NCBI GenBank assembly: GCA_022813625.1
Contig: JAKLMB010000026.1
Coordinates: 186,001-250,000 of the forward strand
DNA length: 64,000 bases
Reading direction: 5' to 3'
Source of the DNA: Aaosphaeria pasadenensis
Taxonomy: Eukaryota; Ascomycota; Dothideomycetes; Pleosporales
In this document: positions 21,751-31,729 of the stretch, in pieces
Numbering within the stretch: position 1 is the stretch's first letter
Layout: each line of letters starts with the position of its first letter
The notes under the pieces: generated by a model
What the model saw: the letters and a program-made list of their open reading frames with translations, nothing else
What the model was told of the DNA's origin: nothing
Database searches by the model: none
Translations under genes and position numbers: made by a program

Positions 21751-23626
21751 ATGAGTTGGAACGAGAACTCGACCACCATGGAACTACTTTCTCTCATCGA
21801 CACCAGTGCTGCGAGCTGGAAGGGAGAAGAGACCACCGATCCGTCGAACGCGGACAACGGTGGAGGTGCTCATGACTCGGGTGAGAACGGAGGCTCGAAC
21901 GATGACACTGGAGGATTCGGCGGAGGTGGAGGCGCCGATGGCGCCTGTCGCATGTAAGTCACCCTCTCACATTCCCAATCCTCTACCAGGGAGCGTCGCT
22001 AACATCATCATAGCTGTCATCAGGAAGGTCACTTTGCTCGTGAGTGTCCCGAGAAGCCTGCTGGAGGCGGCTTGACCGGCGAGTGCTTCAACTGCGGCGA
22101 GGTTGGACACAACAAGGCCGACTGCACCAACGCCAAGGTCGAGCGTGAGTTCACTGGGAACTGCAATGAGTGCGGTAAGTACTCGAAATCTCACTCAATA
22201 TTTCATTGAACGCTGACTGAGGGTGCTTGATAGGTGAGCAAGGTCATCAGGCTCGCAACTGTCCCACCAAGCCCCCTGTTACTTGTCGCCTCTGCGGCCA
22301 GGAGGGTCACAAGGCACTTCATTGCACGTCGCGCCGCATCATCGACTACAATGGTGCTCCGGAGCTCACCGTAGAGGATGCCTGGGCTTCTGTCGTTAAT
22401 TCTTGCAAGGACAACGACATGGACATCTTTCGGTTGGCACTCCGAGCCTATGCCCGCGCCCTTGACGATAAGTTTGATCTCGCTACGGTTGAGAATGCTC
22501 TACGCAAGGAGAAGTACTCCTTCTACTTGATTGCTCGTAAGCAGGAGATTGCCATCACCAACACGATCGTTGACCTCATCGGCAATCCCGATCGCGAGTT
22601 TGTCTTGACCATCCAGACTAGCGCTAAACCGCGTCGCAAGATGATGCGTGAGGGCTGGCCTGCGACCCCTGAGGAAAACCTCGTTCGTCTTGCCTCTGCT
22701 GGATTCGTCGAGGGTCGTGGTGTCCCTCTCTGCGGCAATTGTGGCGGTAGGCATGCTCCCGAATTGTCATTAAGATAATCGACTAACATTTTCATAGAGC
22801 TTGGCCATGTCCGCAAGCACTGCTCTCAGGAGGCTGTAGAGCGCGAATCCAGCGCTCCTAGCATTATCTGCATCAATTGTAAGGAGGAGGGACATCGCTC
22901 TCGCGACTGCAACAAGGAGCGTATCAACTACTTCGCCTGCAAGAACTGTGAGATCTAATACCCTTTCCTCCCTCCATGAGACATCGCTAACGTTCGGAAT
23001 ACAGGCAAGAAGGAGGGCCATACCGCAAAGGAGTGTATCGAGCCTCGTTCTGCCGAAGGCGTCATCTGCCACAAGTGTGATCAAGAAGGTAAGTTCGCCT
23101 GGTAATCAGTCAGCTAAACATAAAGGTTGCTGACACAGTCCAGGTCACTTCGGCAAGGAGTGTCCCAACGTTGAGAAGCGCACTTGCCGTAACTGTCACT
23201 CCGAGGACCATGTGGCTAAAGATTGCGATCAGCCTCCAAATCCGGATAATGTGACCTGCCGCAACTGCGAGAAGCTCGGCCACTTCGCTCGTCAGTGCCC
23301 TGAGGCCAAGGATTGGTCGAAGGTCAAGTGCACCAACTGTGGAGAGGTACGTTGAGCATGTCGATATCGTAGTCTGGGAGTGTTGAGCTAATCTTCCGTG
23401 TTAGATGGGTCATACCATCCGACGCTGCAAGGTGTCTGTCCAAGACGATGCAGGAGCCCAAGACGATGCAGGAGCCAGCAGTGGAGCTCCTGCCACTGGA
23501 TCTGGCGATACTGCTGCCGGCGCTTGGGACACCCAAGACGCTGTCGAGTCTTCCGCTGCGGCTGGAGAATGGACCGGCAAAGATCCTGGCAACCCCGGTG
23601 CCGATGCTGCTGGTTGTATCTGGTAA
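21751..23626 (+). CDS. CCHC zinc-knuckle nucleic-acid-binding protein (11 knuckles)
   Basis: Seven exons (21751-21953, 22014-22174, 22234-22746, 22798-22947, 23005-23088, 23144-23346, 23405-23626) join in frame to 511 residues. Eleven CX2CX4HX4C knuckles can be read, for example CRICHQEGHFAREC, CFNCGEVGHNKADC, CRLCGQEGHKALHC, CGNCGELGHVRKHC and CTNCGEMGHTIRRC. Knuckles 1-4 lie within about residues 66-150 and 5-11 within about 288-445. Between them sits a charged, helix-rich insert of about 135 residues. The tail is Ala/Gly/Asp-rich and contains a six-residue tandem duplication (QDDAGA). Relatives such as Gis2/Byr3/CNBP bind single-stranded RNA or DNA and influence translation. This one is larger, with an unidentified insert. 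The C/T-rich leader suggests good expression. Confidence 0.92.
23443..23478 (+). repeat. 18-bp exact tandem duplication inside the knuckle-protein tail
   Basis: CAAGACGATGCAGGAGCC occurs twice back to back, in frame, encoding QDDAGA twice. It looks like a recent slippage event in the disordered C-terminal tail. Confidence 0.8.
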
Positions 23627-24764
23627 TTAGTGTCGTGGTGGGTCCTGTATCGACGGCTCGATTGCAGTTTGATACCATTGTAGGACTTGCTAGACCTTTC
23701 ATACACCGGGCAAGATGGAGTAGCTGTGTCTGTTTCCAAGGGACTTTCTGACTGCGTGGTGTCACTTATTGGACGCCCAGATTTCGTTAGCCACCCTTTG
23801 GGATTTCAGAGTGGGATGTTGGGGTGATTTCGAAGGTGGGCTTCCTGACTGCGTGGTGCCGGGTATGGCATCCAGATTTCGTTAGCTACCTCTCAAACTA
23901 TGATCGTGGATACTAGGGAAACAATGAAAAGCAATTGCCATAAACGCAAGGCATAAAACTAAGGTTCCACCAAACGTGACAACCCGCCGCAATGCAACTT
24001 CTAGTTACTAAACCATCCTCGCGCGCATTTGCTGTAACGGAGGAGGCAATGGGCAAACGTCTCTGCATTTCACGCTCTCATTATCTTATTCAATCTCTCT
24101 TCTCTGCGGTGCGAAGCGCGATGGGTTGTTTCGCGGTCAGCGTAGGTACGGGACGGGCGCTTGCATACAAGGAGCTCGTTACGACCCTTTCTACTTGCCG
24201 AAACTATCGAAGTTGCAAGTTGATATACCTCAAGAAGAGGATCGTCATGTCACAAGTCAGATGCATGAGAGCCATGCAGCTTGCCCGGTTGGGCGTTAGT
24301 GTAGATCCTGGTCAGCGACGTTTTCTCGCCCCCACCGCCGAATCTCGCCATGACCGCATGCACAATTCTAATAATACAATTACCAACTGCAGTCTATGGC
24401 ACTACACTTCTTCCATGGATAATCTTTGATATTGACTCCAACCCAGCATTCGTTTCGACCTTCTCGTGATGGGCTCTATGTCCCAAGTCGCAACCGTCCG
24501 AACATCCCCATCTCTGTCTCTGCCAGTGCCTTTGCCTTGATGATAACGAACTCTAATGTAAATGTAATATGACATTATTCCAGCCTGAGAAATACACTCG
24601 CAATTCACAGTAACTTATCGGCATTTTCACGCTCCACTTTCTGCGGCATTCTGCGAGAGCGCCACACACGTACATACCTAGGTACATACAAGTGCCTCTT
24701 ACACACATACACACCAGACAGTCAAACCATCATCCCAGGCGTTAAGTCGATCCAATCCCAGGCA
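23627..24764. other. Intergenic region between knuckle protein and HET gene
   Basis: 3' flank of the zinc-knuckle gene, then the HET promoter. Two copies of a short sequence resembling CTGACTGCGTGGTG...CCAGATTTCGTTAGC[C/T]ACC occur near 23748-23794 and 23848-23892 (about 100 bp apart). The 10-bp palindrome TACCTAGGTA lies at 24675-24684. No gene supported. Confidence 0.55.
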
Positions 24765-26939
24765 ATGCATTCTATACCCAGGAAACCCATATCCTCACCA
24801 CCGCCCTCAACACCCAACGAACCCTCAAACTACAAATACCCACCCTTCACGGACCCAGCCAACGAGCTCCGCCTCCTAGAACTCCAACCCTCATCCGACC
24901 CCTCAGCACCCTTAGTATGCAAGATAGAAGCGTACCGGCTCGGCGCAGCCCCAGAATGCATCCTACCAGAGTACCTCGCCCTCTCCTACGTCTGGGGAGA
25001 CGCTAGCCAGCGGGAACCCATCCTCATCGACGCAGACGACTACTACACGAACGGCGAGCCAGGCCTCCGCCAACTCGACATCTCGATCAACCTCGCGTGC
25101 GCGCTGCGTCGGCTGAGGAGCCTCCGGAGCTTCGACTGGGAGTCCAAGGGCGTGATGAGGCTGTGGGCGGACGCAATCTGCATCGACCAGACGTGCATCC
25201 CGGAGAGGAACTCCCAGGTGCGAATCATGCATAGGATCTATGCGTCCGCGCAGACCGTGTGGATCTATCCGATCGACGTGTCTGCAAGGAGTGGGACGCA
25301 TGGTGCGGCAAGGGAGACGAGGACGATGTCGAGGCGGCATAGGACGTTTTTCAATGAGGCGTATTGGGGGAGGGCGTGGTGCGTACAGGAGATCTTCTTC
25401 GCGAAGGAGGTGTGGATTCTATATGGGGATCAGGAGGCCCCGTTGGACTTCAAGAGCTGGAAGCCAGGCACGCCGCTCGTGACGGGATTGGGGTTCTTTG
25501 GACAGCCGCCGAGGCATCTTCAGTCTGAGGTTTATCATCTTAAGAGGATTAAGTATACGGAGTTGGTAGATGCTTCGACAGGTCCGCATCTGTTGTATAA
25601 CCTTCTCTGGCAGTGTCGGTAGGTCGATTCGCTTTTTTAAGGACTCCTTCATACTCATATCATATCTTTGAACGAAATCGTCTCCTGCCCCTGTTAGTCA
25701 AGATGGCCTCCTACAGATTTAAATCCGCATCCCATCTCTTCCTCGTATCAAGCCTAACTCATCTCTTACAGACACCGCCGCGCCTTTCTTCCCCAGGATA
25801 AAATCTACTCTCTGATGAACATCCTCCCAGCCAGCACGACGCTCCGACAAGACTACAGCAAAGATTCCGCGAGCGTGTACGGCGTCTTCATGAAAGAAGT
25901 TATCAAACACGGGTCCTCACACCTCCCCTGCCGCCCCCTGGACTTCCTCTCCCCGACCCACAACATCTCGACCCCGCTCTCGCCCGGGCTCCCAACCTGG
26001 TGCCCGGACTTCTGCGAATACGCCGATACCGTCGACATCCTGGACAACGTGCCCGCCACACACTCCATGCTCACGATGTTCGTCCGCAAGATCGGCCGCA
26101 CGCAGTCCAAGTCCGAAGACTACCAACCGTGGTTCTACCTCCGGCAGCGTTGCCAGGCCGACGGGCAGACGACCGAAGGGCCCGTGGGAACCGTGATCCC
26201 TTCGTGGGACATCCCCATCTCGCCGTTGTCCTGCCTCGTAGCGGCCGACGTCAGCGACGACGAGCCAGACACGGAGCTCACGATTCGCGGCGTGCGGCTC
26301 GGGACCCTCAGCCAGCTTGGCGACGTGCTGGACCTGCACGAAACGAAGTTCACGCTCGCGGCGCCGCCGGAGGAAGCCATACGCGCGTGGAAGCCGTTCG
26401 GGACAGGCGTATACAAGCCGACGCTCGAGAGCGCGTCGCTGGCGCTCGTGAAGACGCTGCTGATCAATTCGCGGCTGTCGGAGTGGAGCCAGGCGGCTGC
26501 GGCGGGGGTGCTGAAGCATGTTGTTTTTGGCGCAGATCCGGATCCAGGGGAAGCGTTTTCACCGTCGTCGTTTGCGGCTGATACGCCTGTGGCGGAGTAC
26601 CTGGCGGAACTGAAGGCTTGTCTGCCGGGGTGGCGATTCGCGGTCACGTCGGCGGGTCATTTTGCTAAGGTGCCGAATGCGGCGAGGGAGGACGACGTTG
26701 TGTGTGTTCCGTTGGGGAGTTCGACGCCGATGGTGCTGAGGCAGAAGGAGGGGAAGAGGTATGAGCTTGTTGGAAGGTGCTTTGTTCATGGGTACATGAC
26801 GGGTAAGGCGATGTTCAAGCTTGATATTGCATCACAGAAGGTCATTGGGAGGAGGAGCAAGAGTGAATTGACAGAGGAGGATTGGAACAAACTCAGGGAG
26901 ATCGTAAGGAGGGAACTCGAGCCTTTTATTTTAGTGTAG
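24765..26939 (+). CDS. HET-domain (heterokaryon incompatibility-type) protein
   Basis: Two exons (24765-25618 and 25772-26939) with a 153-bp intron join in frame to 673 residues. HET-domain blocks are in order: EYLALSYVWGD (about residue 68), LWADAICIDQTCIPERNSQV (about 138) with RIMHRIYASAQTVWIY, and NEAYWGRAWCVQEIFFAKEV (about 205). The intron is placed so that CRHRRAFLPQDKIYSLMNIL, the conserved PxDKIYxL segment after the domain, is restored. The C-terminal 300 residues have no recognised partner domain such as NACHT or WD repeats. HET proteins take part in non-self recognition and regulated cell death, probably through TIR-like chemistry in some members. GC content and codon use are high compared with flanking DNA. 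The partner locus is unknown. Confidence 0.93.
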
Positions 26940-27165
26940 ATGGATTAGTATCAGGTTGATGTCGGATAGTCGTCAAATATTCAGTTGGTCAGTTCAGGAG
27001 GCTCACGTGAGGGTACTGATGCGTAAGAGGCATTTTCTACGGAAGAGGAAGGAAACGACCTGAAGAGAGGGTTACCTACCTATTTCACTGCTTACATACT
27101 ACTCTCTCTCTTAAATACTGCTCTTTCTGTCTCACTCTCTCACTCTCAACACACACACTCTCTCT

Positions 27166-27196
<31 letters not shown>

Positions 27197-27300
27197 ACAC
27201 TCCATCTGTTGGATTTTCTACTCCCTAAATGAGCCGCCACAGGCAGGCTGACGTGGGCGTTCTTTTTGCCCGGGGAAAGGTCCAGTACCATCCCGCCTCA
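26940..27300. other. Intergenic region with CT/CA microsatellite
   Basis: HET 3' flank. From about 27120 to 27205 the plus strand is an impure (CTCTCT)/(CTCACT)n tract ending in CACACACTCC; four to five CTCACT units run in a row at about 27166-27195. Confidence 0.65.
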
Positions 27301-27445
27301 TGAGGAGGAGCCTCTCAAAACACTACACAGTGTGGAGAGGCTCCATCCAATATCACTTCTTGATGAGACTGAGCAGGCTCATCAAGAAGTGCCCATTCAG
27401 CCTCAAGATCATCATGGAAGATCTTGAGGCTGAATGGGCAAACAA
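27301..27445. repeat. Three consecutive perfect hairpins
   Basis: Hairpin 1: arms GGAGCCTCTC at 27307-27316 and GAGAGGCTCC at 27335-27344, with an inner ACACT/AGTGT pair. Hairpin 2: 14-bp arms at 27354-27367 and 27378-27391 (CACTTCTTGATGAG and its complement). Hairpin 3: 20-bp perfect arms at 27391-27410 and 27420-27439 with a 9-base loop. Hairpins 2 and 3 abut at 27391. The right arm of hairpin 3 belongs to a coiled-coil coding repeat that recurs at about 27672. Confidence 0.85.
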
Positions 27446-28460
27446 GGTTCATCGGTCTAACCAAGATGTCGGGCTAAGGAGGTCAGTTATCCGCCTGAAA
27501 CAGTTTAATAGACTCGTAGCTGACTTAGTCGCAGCAAACCGAAGCGAAAATCAAGGCCCAAGTTGAAAAGCCCAACAAAAGCCACAACAGAATCACCAAG
27601 AACATCGGCGACCAAATCAGCAAACCGAAGCGAAGATCAAATCTCAACAAAAGCCACAACGATCATCATGTCCAATCTTGATGCTGAATGGGCAAACAAG
27701 GCCCATCGGGCTAACCAAGAAAGAGACGAGAAGAACCGACTTTGTCAAAAGACGCAGGATTCATTGCAACGCATGCGACAGGTAAGACACGGCATCATGC
27801 ATCAACACGAATCTCAAGAATGCTCACGATGAGAAAGAAAGCATGGCATTGAAGTTGAAGAAAGTGGAGAAGGACCTAGACGATATGTCTTGCCTTGCCT
27901 CGGAGTATTCAACACGCATAGAATAAATCCAGTCTGCTGGACTTGAAGAGAGATTTGAAGTCGAAAGGCGCGGCTTTCTGGATCGCATCACGACACTCGA
28001 AGAGAAGAAGAGCCAATTGGAGGAGGCAGTTGCACAGTCACACAAAGAGAAGAAGAGCCAAATATCGAAACCGAACTTCAGCGACAGATATGTCTCGACC
28101 CTTTCCCCTTTGGCGCCTTTCTGCGCTGGTTTGAAAAGCATCATTCGTCAAATTTGATGTCCAATATACCTTGAGTGGTATGCATGCCGCTTTGCGAGCT
28201 TCGGCCGAAAAATGCAAAGGTTCTGGAGGCATGGTAATGCCACCGCAATGGCAAGAATTGGAGGAGGCAGTTGCACAGTCACACAAAGAGAAGAAGAGCC
28301 AATTGGAGGAGGCAGTTGCACAGTCACACAAAGAAGATGGCAAGGCTAAGACTGACGCAACCATGTAAGACACTGTGTTTTATGCGTGACGAATACTCAT
28401 CGGCGAGGCGAGACATATCGTCTAGGTCCTGAGAGAAATTTGAAGTCGAAAGGCCGGTAA
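27411..28460 (+). pseudogene. Broken coiled-coil protein gene built of direct repeats
   Basis: A reading frame from the ATG at 27668, joined across a possible 37-bp intron (27782-27818), gives a heptad-rich chain: NLDAEWANKAHRANQERDEK, LKLKKVEKDLDDMSC, LEERFEVERRGF, then KKSQLEEAVAQSHKE. It is stopped by TAA at 27924-27926, after which the coiled-coil frame continues. A second copy of the DAEWANK-type segment starts at 27415, and the interval repeats a block containing CAAACCGAAGCGAA and CAACAAAAGCCACAAC (near 27535 and 27572, again near 27620 and 27645). A 34-bp unit encoding LEEAVAQSHKE occurs at 28015-28048, 28256-28289 and 28301-28334. GA[A/G]ATTTGAAGTCGAAAGG occurs near 27950 and 28436. 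No domain is recognised. It reads as a decayed gene copy with internal duplications. Confidence 0.55.
28015..28334 (+). repeat. 34-bp repeat, three copies, encoding a coiled-coil unit
   Basis: AATTGGAGGAGGCAGTTGCA and the following 14 bases recur at 28015-28048, 28256-28289 and 28301-28334; the last two are 45 bp apart, a 15-residue period. Copies are identical, so the duplication is recent or homogenised. Confidence 0.8.
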
Positions 28461-28856
28461 GTGAACTTCTGTTTATGATTTAAGGAAGGCGCCCGACTGA
28501 CGAAGCCAGCGGGACTTCAGTTCCCCCAGGTAGGCCCCGAAGGGCTCGATGGGAGGAGTTATCCTGCCCTCAGCAGACGCACCGAGAGCGCTCTTATTCA
28601 CCCCCCTCACCAAGCTGTCGAGCAGATAGTCGAGATAAAGTTTATGCTTTGTGCGTCCTGTCTTTGGCGACCACAACTGATTATCACCCTTGACTTTGAG
28701 CACCTTTCATTTCCTCGGCGGGTTCGCCCGCCAGCGAGGACCCCTACAAACCCTTTGTAATAGCATTATAGTGCGTCTTGTCCTAATATAGTCAAGTTAC
28801 CGTACATCCACGTTAGTACTATAGTAAATTGGTGATATTCATTCTCTTGAGTCCAA
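28461..28856. other. Non-coding spacer
   Basis: Short frames without resemblance to known proteins. A small GC-rich inverted repeat (GGCGGG TTCG CCCGCC) lies near 28715-28735. Follows the broken coiled-coil gene and precedes the 3' end of the minus-strand rhamnosidase remnant. Confidence 0.5.
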
Positions 28857-29770
28857 CTATATCTTCTCTCTGAATCTGTAAATACTAGATCCGCTCAGAA
28901 ATATCGCAGCACCATTCAATTTAAACACTCCCTTGGTCTGTCGCGGCGCCTTGATCGTCACATCTATCATCCCTCCGTCATCAATCTGCCATTTCACCTC
29001 CACGTTGCCTTCGAAAGCTGTCACCACACTCGCAAATGCTCTCTTTATCCCCATGGCGATGCCACCAAAAGGATCAACCACCCAGTTTTGATAACCAAAA
29101 CCGCTTGGCCCTTTAGCAGTTTGAATACCGGCTACATGTTCAGTGAGAAGATACGTCGGAGCACCCCCCCAAGGATGTGCAAGGCTGGTGTACAAGCCTA
29201 GACCAGGATCTCCCCCCACGTTTACATATTCCCAGCTGGCGCCCGTGCTGGTTTCTCTGTTGGCCAGCATTGGTAACCAGAGACTGCGCATGAGTTCCAT
29301 TGATGTTTGGGCCGCGCTGATCGTTCGCTGGGATAACAATGCTGCCAGCAGGAAACCATTAGTATTCGGTGAGATATTCGTGGATGGGTCAGACACGTTG
29401 ACGAGCGTTGAGTCCCTGTATCCAGGCCCGAGCTTCAGACTCGGTAGGGCTGACAAGAGTTGCGCGCTTTGTGTTGCATTTGCGGTTCCTGAAGTGATGC
29501 AAAATGCCATGCCATTGACAGAGTAGTTGCCGATTGACGCCGTGGATAGAGAGTAGAGTCCAAGTGACGCATTCCACAGGTACTTGTTGATCGCATCACT
29601 CAATGCCACTGCCGCTGTCTGGTACTTGGTTTTTGCTGCAGTATCGCCGAGCGCCTCAGCGATATCTACAAGATTGTGGAAGGCTTGAACGAGGGCGCAG
29701 CTGCTCGCAGAGCCCCCATTGGACGGGCCCAAGAAACCACCAATGAGCGCAAGAAGACCTGTCGAGGGCG
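28857..29770 (-). pseudogene. Alpha-L-rhamnosidase-like gene remnant, 5' truncated (minus strand)
   Basis: The frame is open from about 29770 to the stop at 28857, roughly 300 codons, but no ATG start fits: the first family-like residues (STGLL..., GPSNGGSASS) lie in mid-protein. The sequence matches the second half of a six-hairpin rhamnosidase (GH78-type) catalytic domain: FHNLVDIAEALGDTAAKTKY, AINKYLWNASLGLYS, NTNGFLLAALLSQ, TSTGASWEYV, SLAHPWGGAPTYLLTEHVAG, then a terminal beta domain (DGGMIDVTIKAPRQTKG). The reading frame within the remnant is intact, with no stop or frameshift. The N-terminal part is absent; at about 29760 it meets another rhamnosidase remnant on the other strand. It could still be transcribed but is unlikely to give an active enzyme. 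Confidence 0.75.
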
Positions 29771-31575
29771 GTATCTAACAGTAACAAATGAAGGGATTGA
29801 TGAAGTGCAACTTTCCCAGGTGTCGACAGAGTTCACAAGCATGCCGGATTATAGGGAGGATCAGCTCCAGGCGTATACCGGATGGTTCAATTGCAATGGT
29901 AGGCGAAGAAGCATGATAATCCAAGCGATCAATCTGCTAACTTTGTTTCCATAGATGAGTTGTTGAACAAGATCTGGTATGCAGGTGCCTACACCAACAA
30001 CTTGTGTACTGTTGACCCCAAGTACGCCGATTCAGCGCAATCAGCTCCGCCACCGGGGCTTCCTTTCACCGTTGGAGATTACTTCTACAATCTGACCATC
30101 GCGAATGGCACCTCCGTTCTCGTTGATGGTGCAAAGCGAGATACCTTGGTGTGGCCGGGTGATTTAACCATTGCGATTCCTACATCATTTGTCAGTACCA
30201 ATGATATGGTATCGATCAAGAATGCACTCGATTCCCTCTTCGTGCGACACAACAGCTCGACGGGAAGACTGCCGTACGTGGGTGTGCCATTACGCGCGAC
30301 ACTAGAAAGCTGGACATACCACATGCACACGCTGTACAGTTCAGCTTTGTACTTCCAGTACACGGTAGAAAACCCTCATATCGATTACACTTTACACTGA
30401 AACCTGCTGACCAAAGATGTAGAATGATATCCAATGGCTCCAAGACCTGTGGCCTCATTATAAGTTTGCAATGGAGTTTATCACGTCAAAGATCGATGCC
30501 ACGGACCTACTATACGTCAATGAAACAGCATTCAGGGACTGGGGTAGAAACTCCATGGGTGGTTACAATATCGAGGTATGCGCATTAAGGACATAAACAG
30601 AGAACGGCTTAAACAAAAGCTTACATTGGGGTCTAGGCCAACGCACTTTTATATCTCGTACTCAACGTAAGTGTCGATCTAGCTTCCGTAGTCCAAGACA
30701 CGGCATCAGGGTCTCAATGGAAAGATATCGCTTCACGCCTTAGGGTTGCTGTGTCGACCACGCTTTGGGATGAGAAACAGGGCTTGTTCAAGGACAATGC
30801 CACATCACTTCTTGCGCCACAAGATGGCAATTCTCTTGCTGTCAAGTCCGGCCTGGCAACTCCACTCCAAGCATGGAAGATATCTCAGAGCCTGGCTGCC
30901 CGATGGGGACCCTACGGTGCACCGGCTGTAGAGGCAGAAGTAGACGGCAAGACGACCGTAAGCCCGTTTGCCGGGAGCTTTGAGGTTGACGCGCACTACT
31001 TATCCGGAAATCCACAAAGAGCCCTGGACTTTATCCGGCTGCAGTGGGGATTCATGCTCAATGATCCACGTATGACGCAGAGCACATTCATCGAAGGCTA
31101 TGCTACAGATGGGAGTTTGGTATATCCACCATACACATTCCAGGCTCGCATCAGCCATGCCCACACGTGGTCTACAGGCCCCACAGGCTCATTGACTTTC
31201 TACGCGGCTGGGCTGCGCATACTCTCCCCACTCGGGAAGACTTGGATCATTGAACCTAACTTGGGAGACTTGACAAGGGTGGATGCAGGCTTAACGACAA
31301 GTCTTGGGCCTTTCGCAATAAAACTGACGGTCAAAGAGGGAAAGCAATGGTCAATGCAGGCTACAACACCAACAGGTACATCGGGCACTTTGAGTTTGCC
31401 GGCTCTAGGATGCAAAGCCAGAGTTTCACTTCGGAGCAGCCAAGGTTCTGATTCGAAATCTCGCAAGCCTCCTAAGGAGACTATGTATAATATCTCCAAG
31501 GAGAAAAAGGATGAGCGATACATCATTCCGAATTTGCCAGGAGGTAAATACCTGTTGACGGCTAAGTGTACATAA
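29757..31575 (+). pseudogene. Alpha-L-rhamnosidase-like gene remnant, 5' truncated (plus strand)
   Basis: Four exons (about 29757-29898, 29955-30364, 30423-30575, 30637-31575) join in frame to about 548 codons. They begin abruptly at GRYLTVTNEG and continue YTGWFNCNDELLNKIWYAGA, GAKRDTLVWPGDLTI, QWLQDLWPHYKFAMEF, NIEANALLYLVLN, FEVDAHYLSGNPQRALDFI, ISHAHTWSTGPTGSLTFYA and a C-terminal beta domain. This is the catalytic (alpha/alpha)6 barrel of a GH78-type rhamnosidase. The N-terminal beta-sandwich region and start codon are missing. The remaining exons have good splice sites and no stops, so truncation is the main defect. This paralogue is clearly different in sequence from the minus-strand remnant. 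It ends 155 bases from the convergent Zn2Cys6 gene. Confidence 0.78.
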
Positions 31576-31729
31576 GAGAATTGAAATCAGTAGTTGTACA
31601 AATAATACTACATGGGGCAATGAAGACAAAGAATCTATATTTCTGACCGGACACCCGCTAGAAAACTCGTTCGAGAATCTCGACTTTTAAAAAACATGTC
31701 TGAAGCAATCATTTAGGTCATTAGGTTGG

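Noticed and set aside
25917..26581. Long frames on both strands within the HET gene second exon
   Set aside because: High-GC coding DNA keeps other frames open; only the frame joined to the HET domain across a good intron fits the family.
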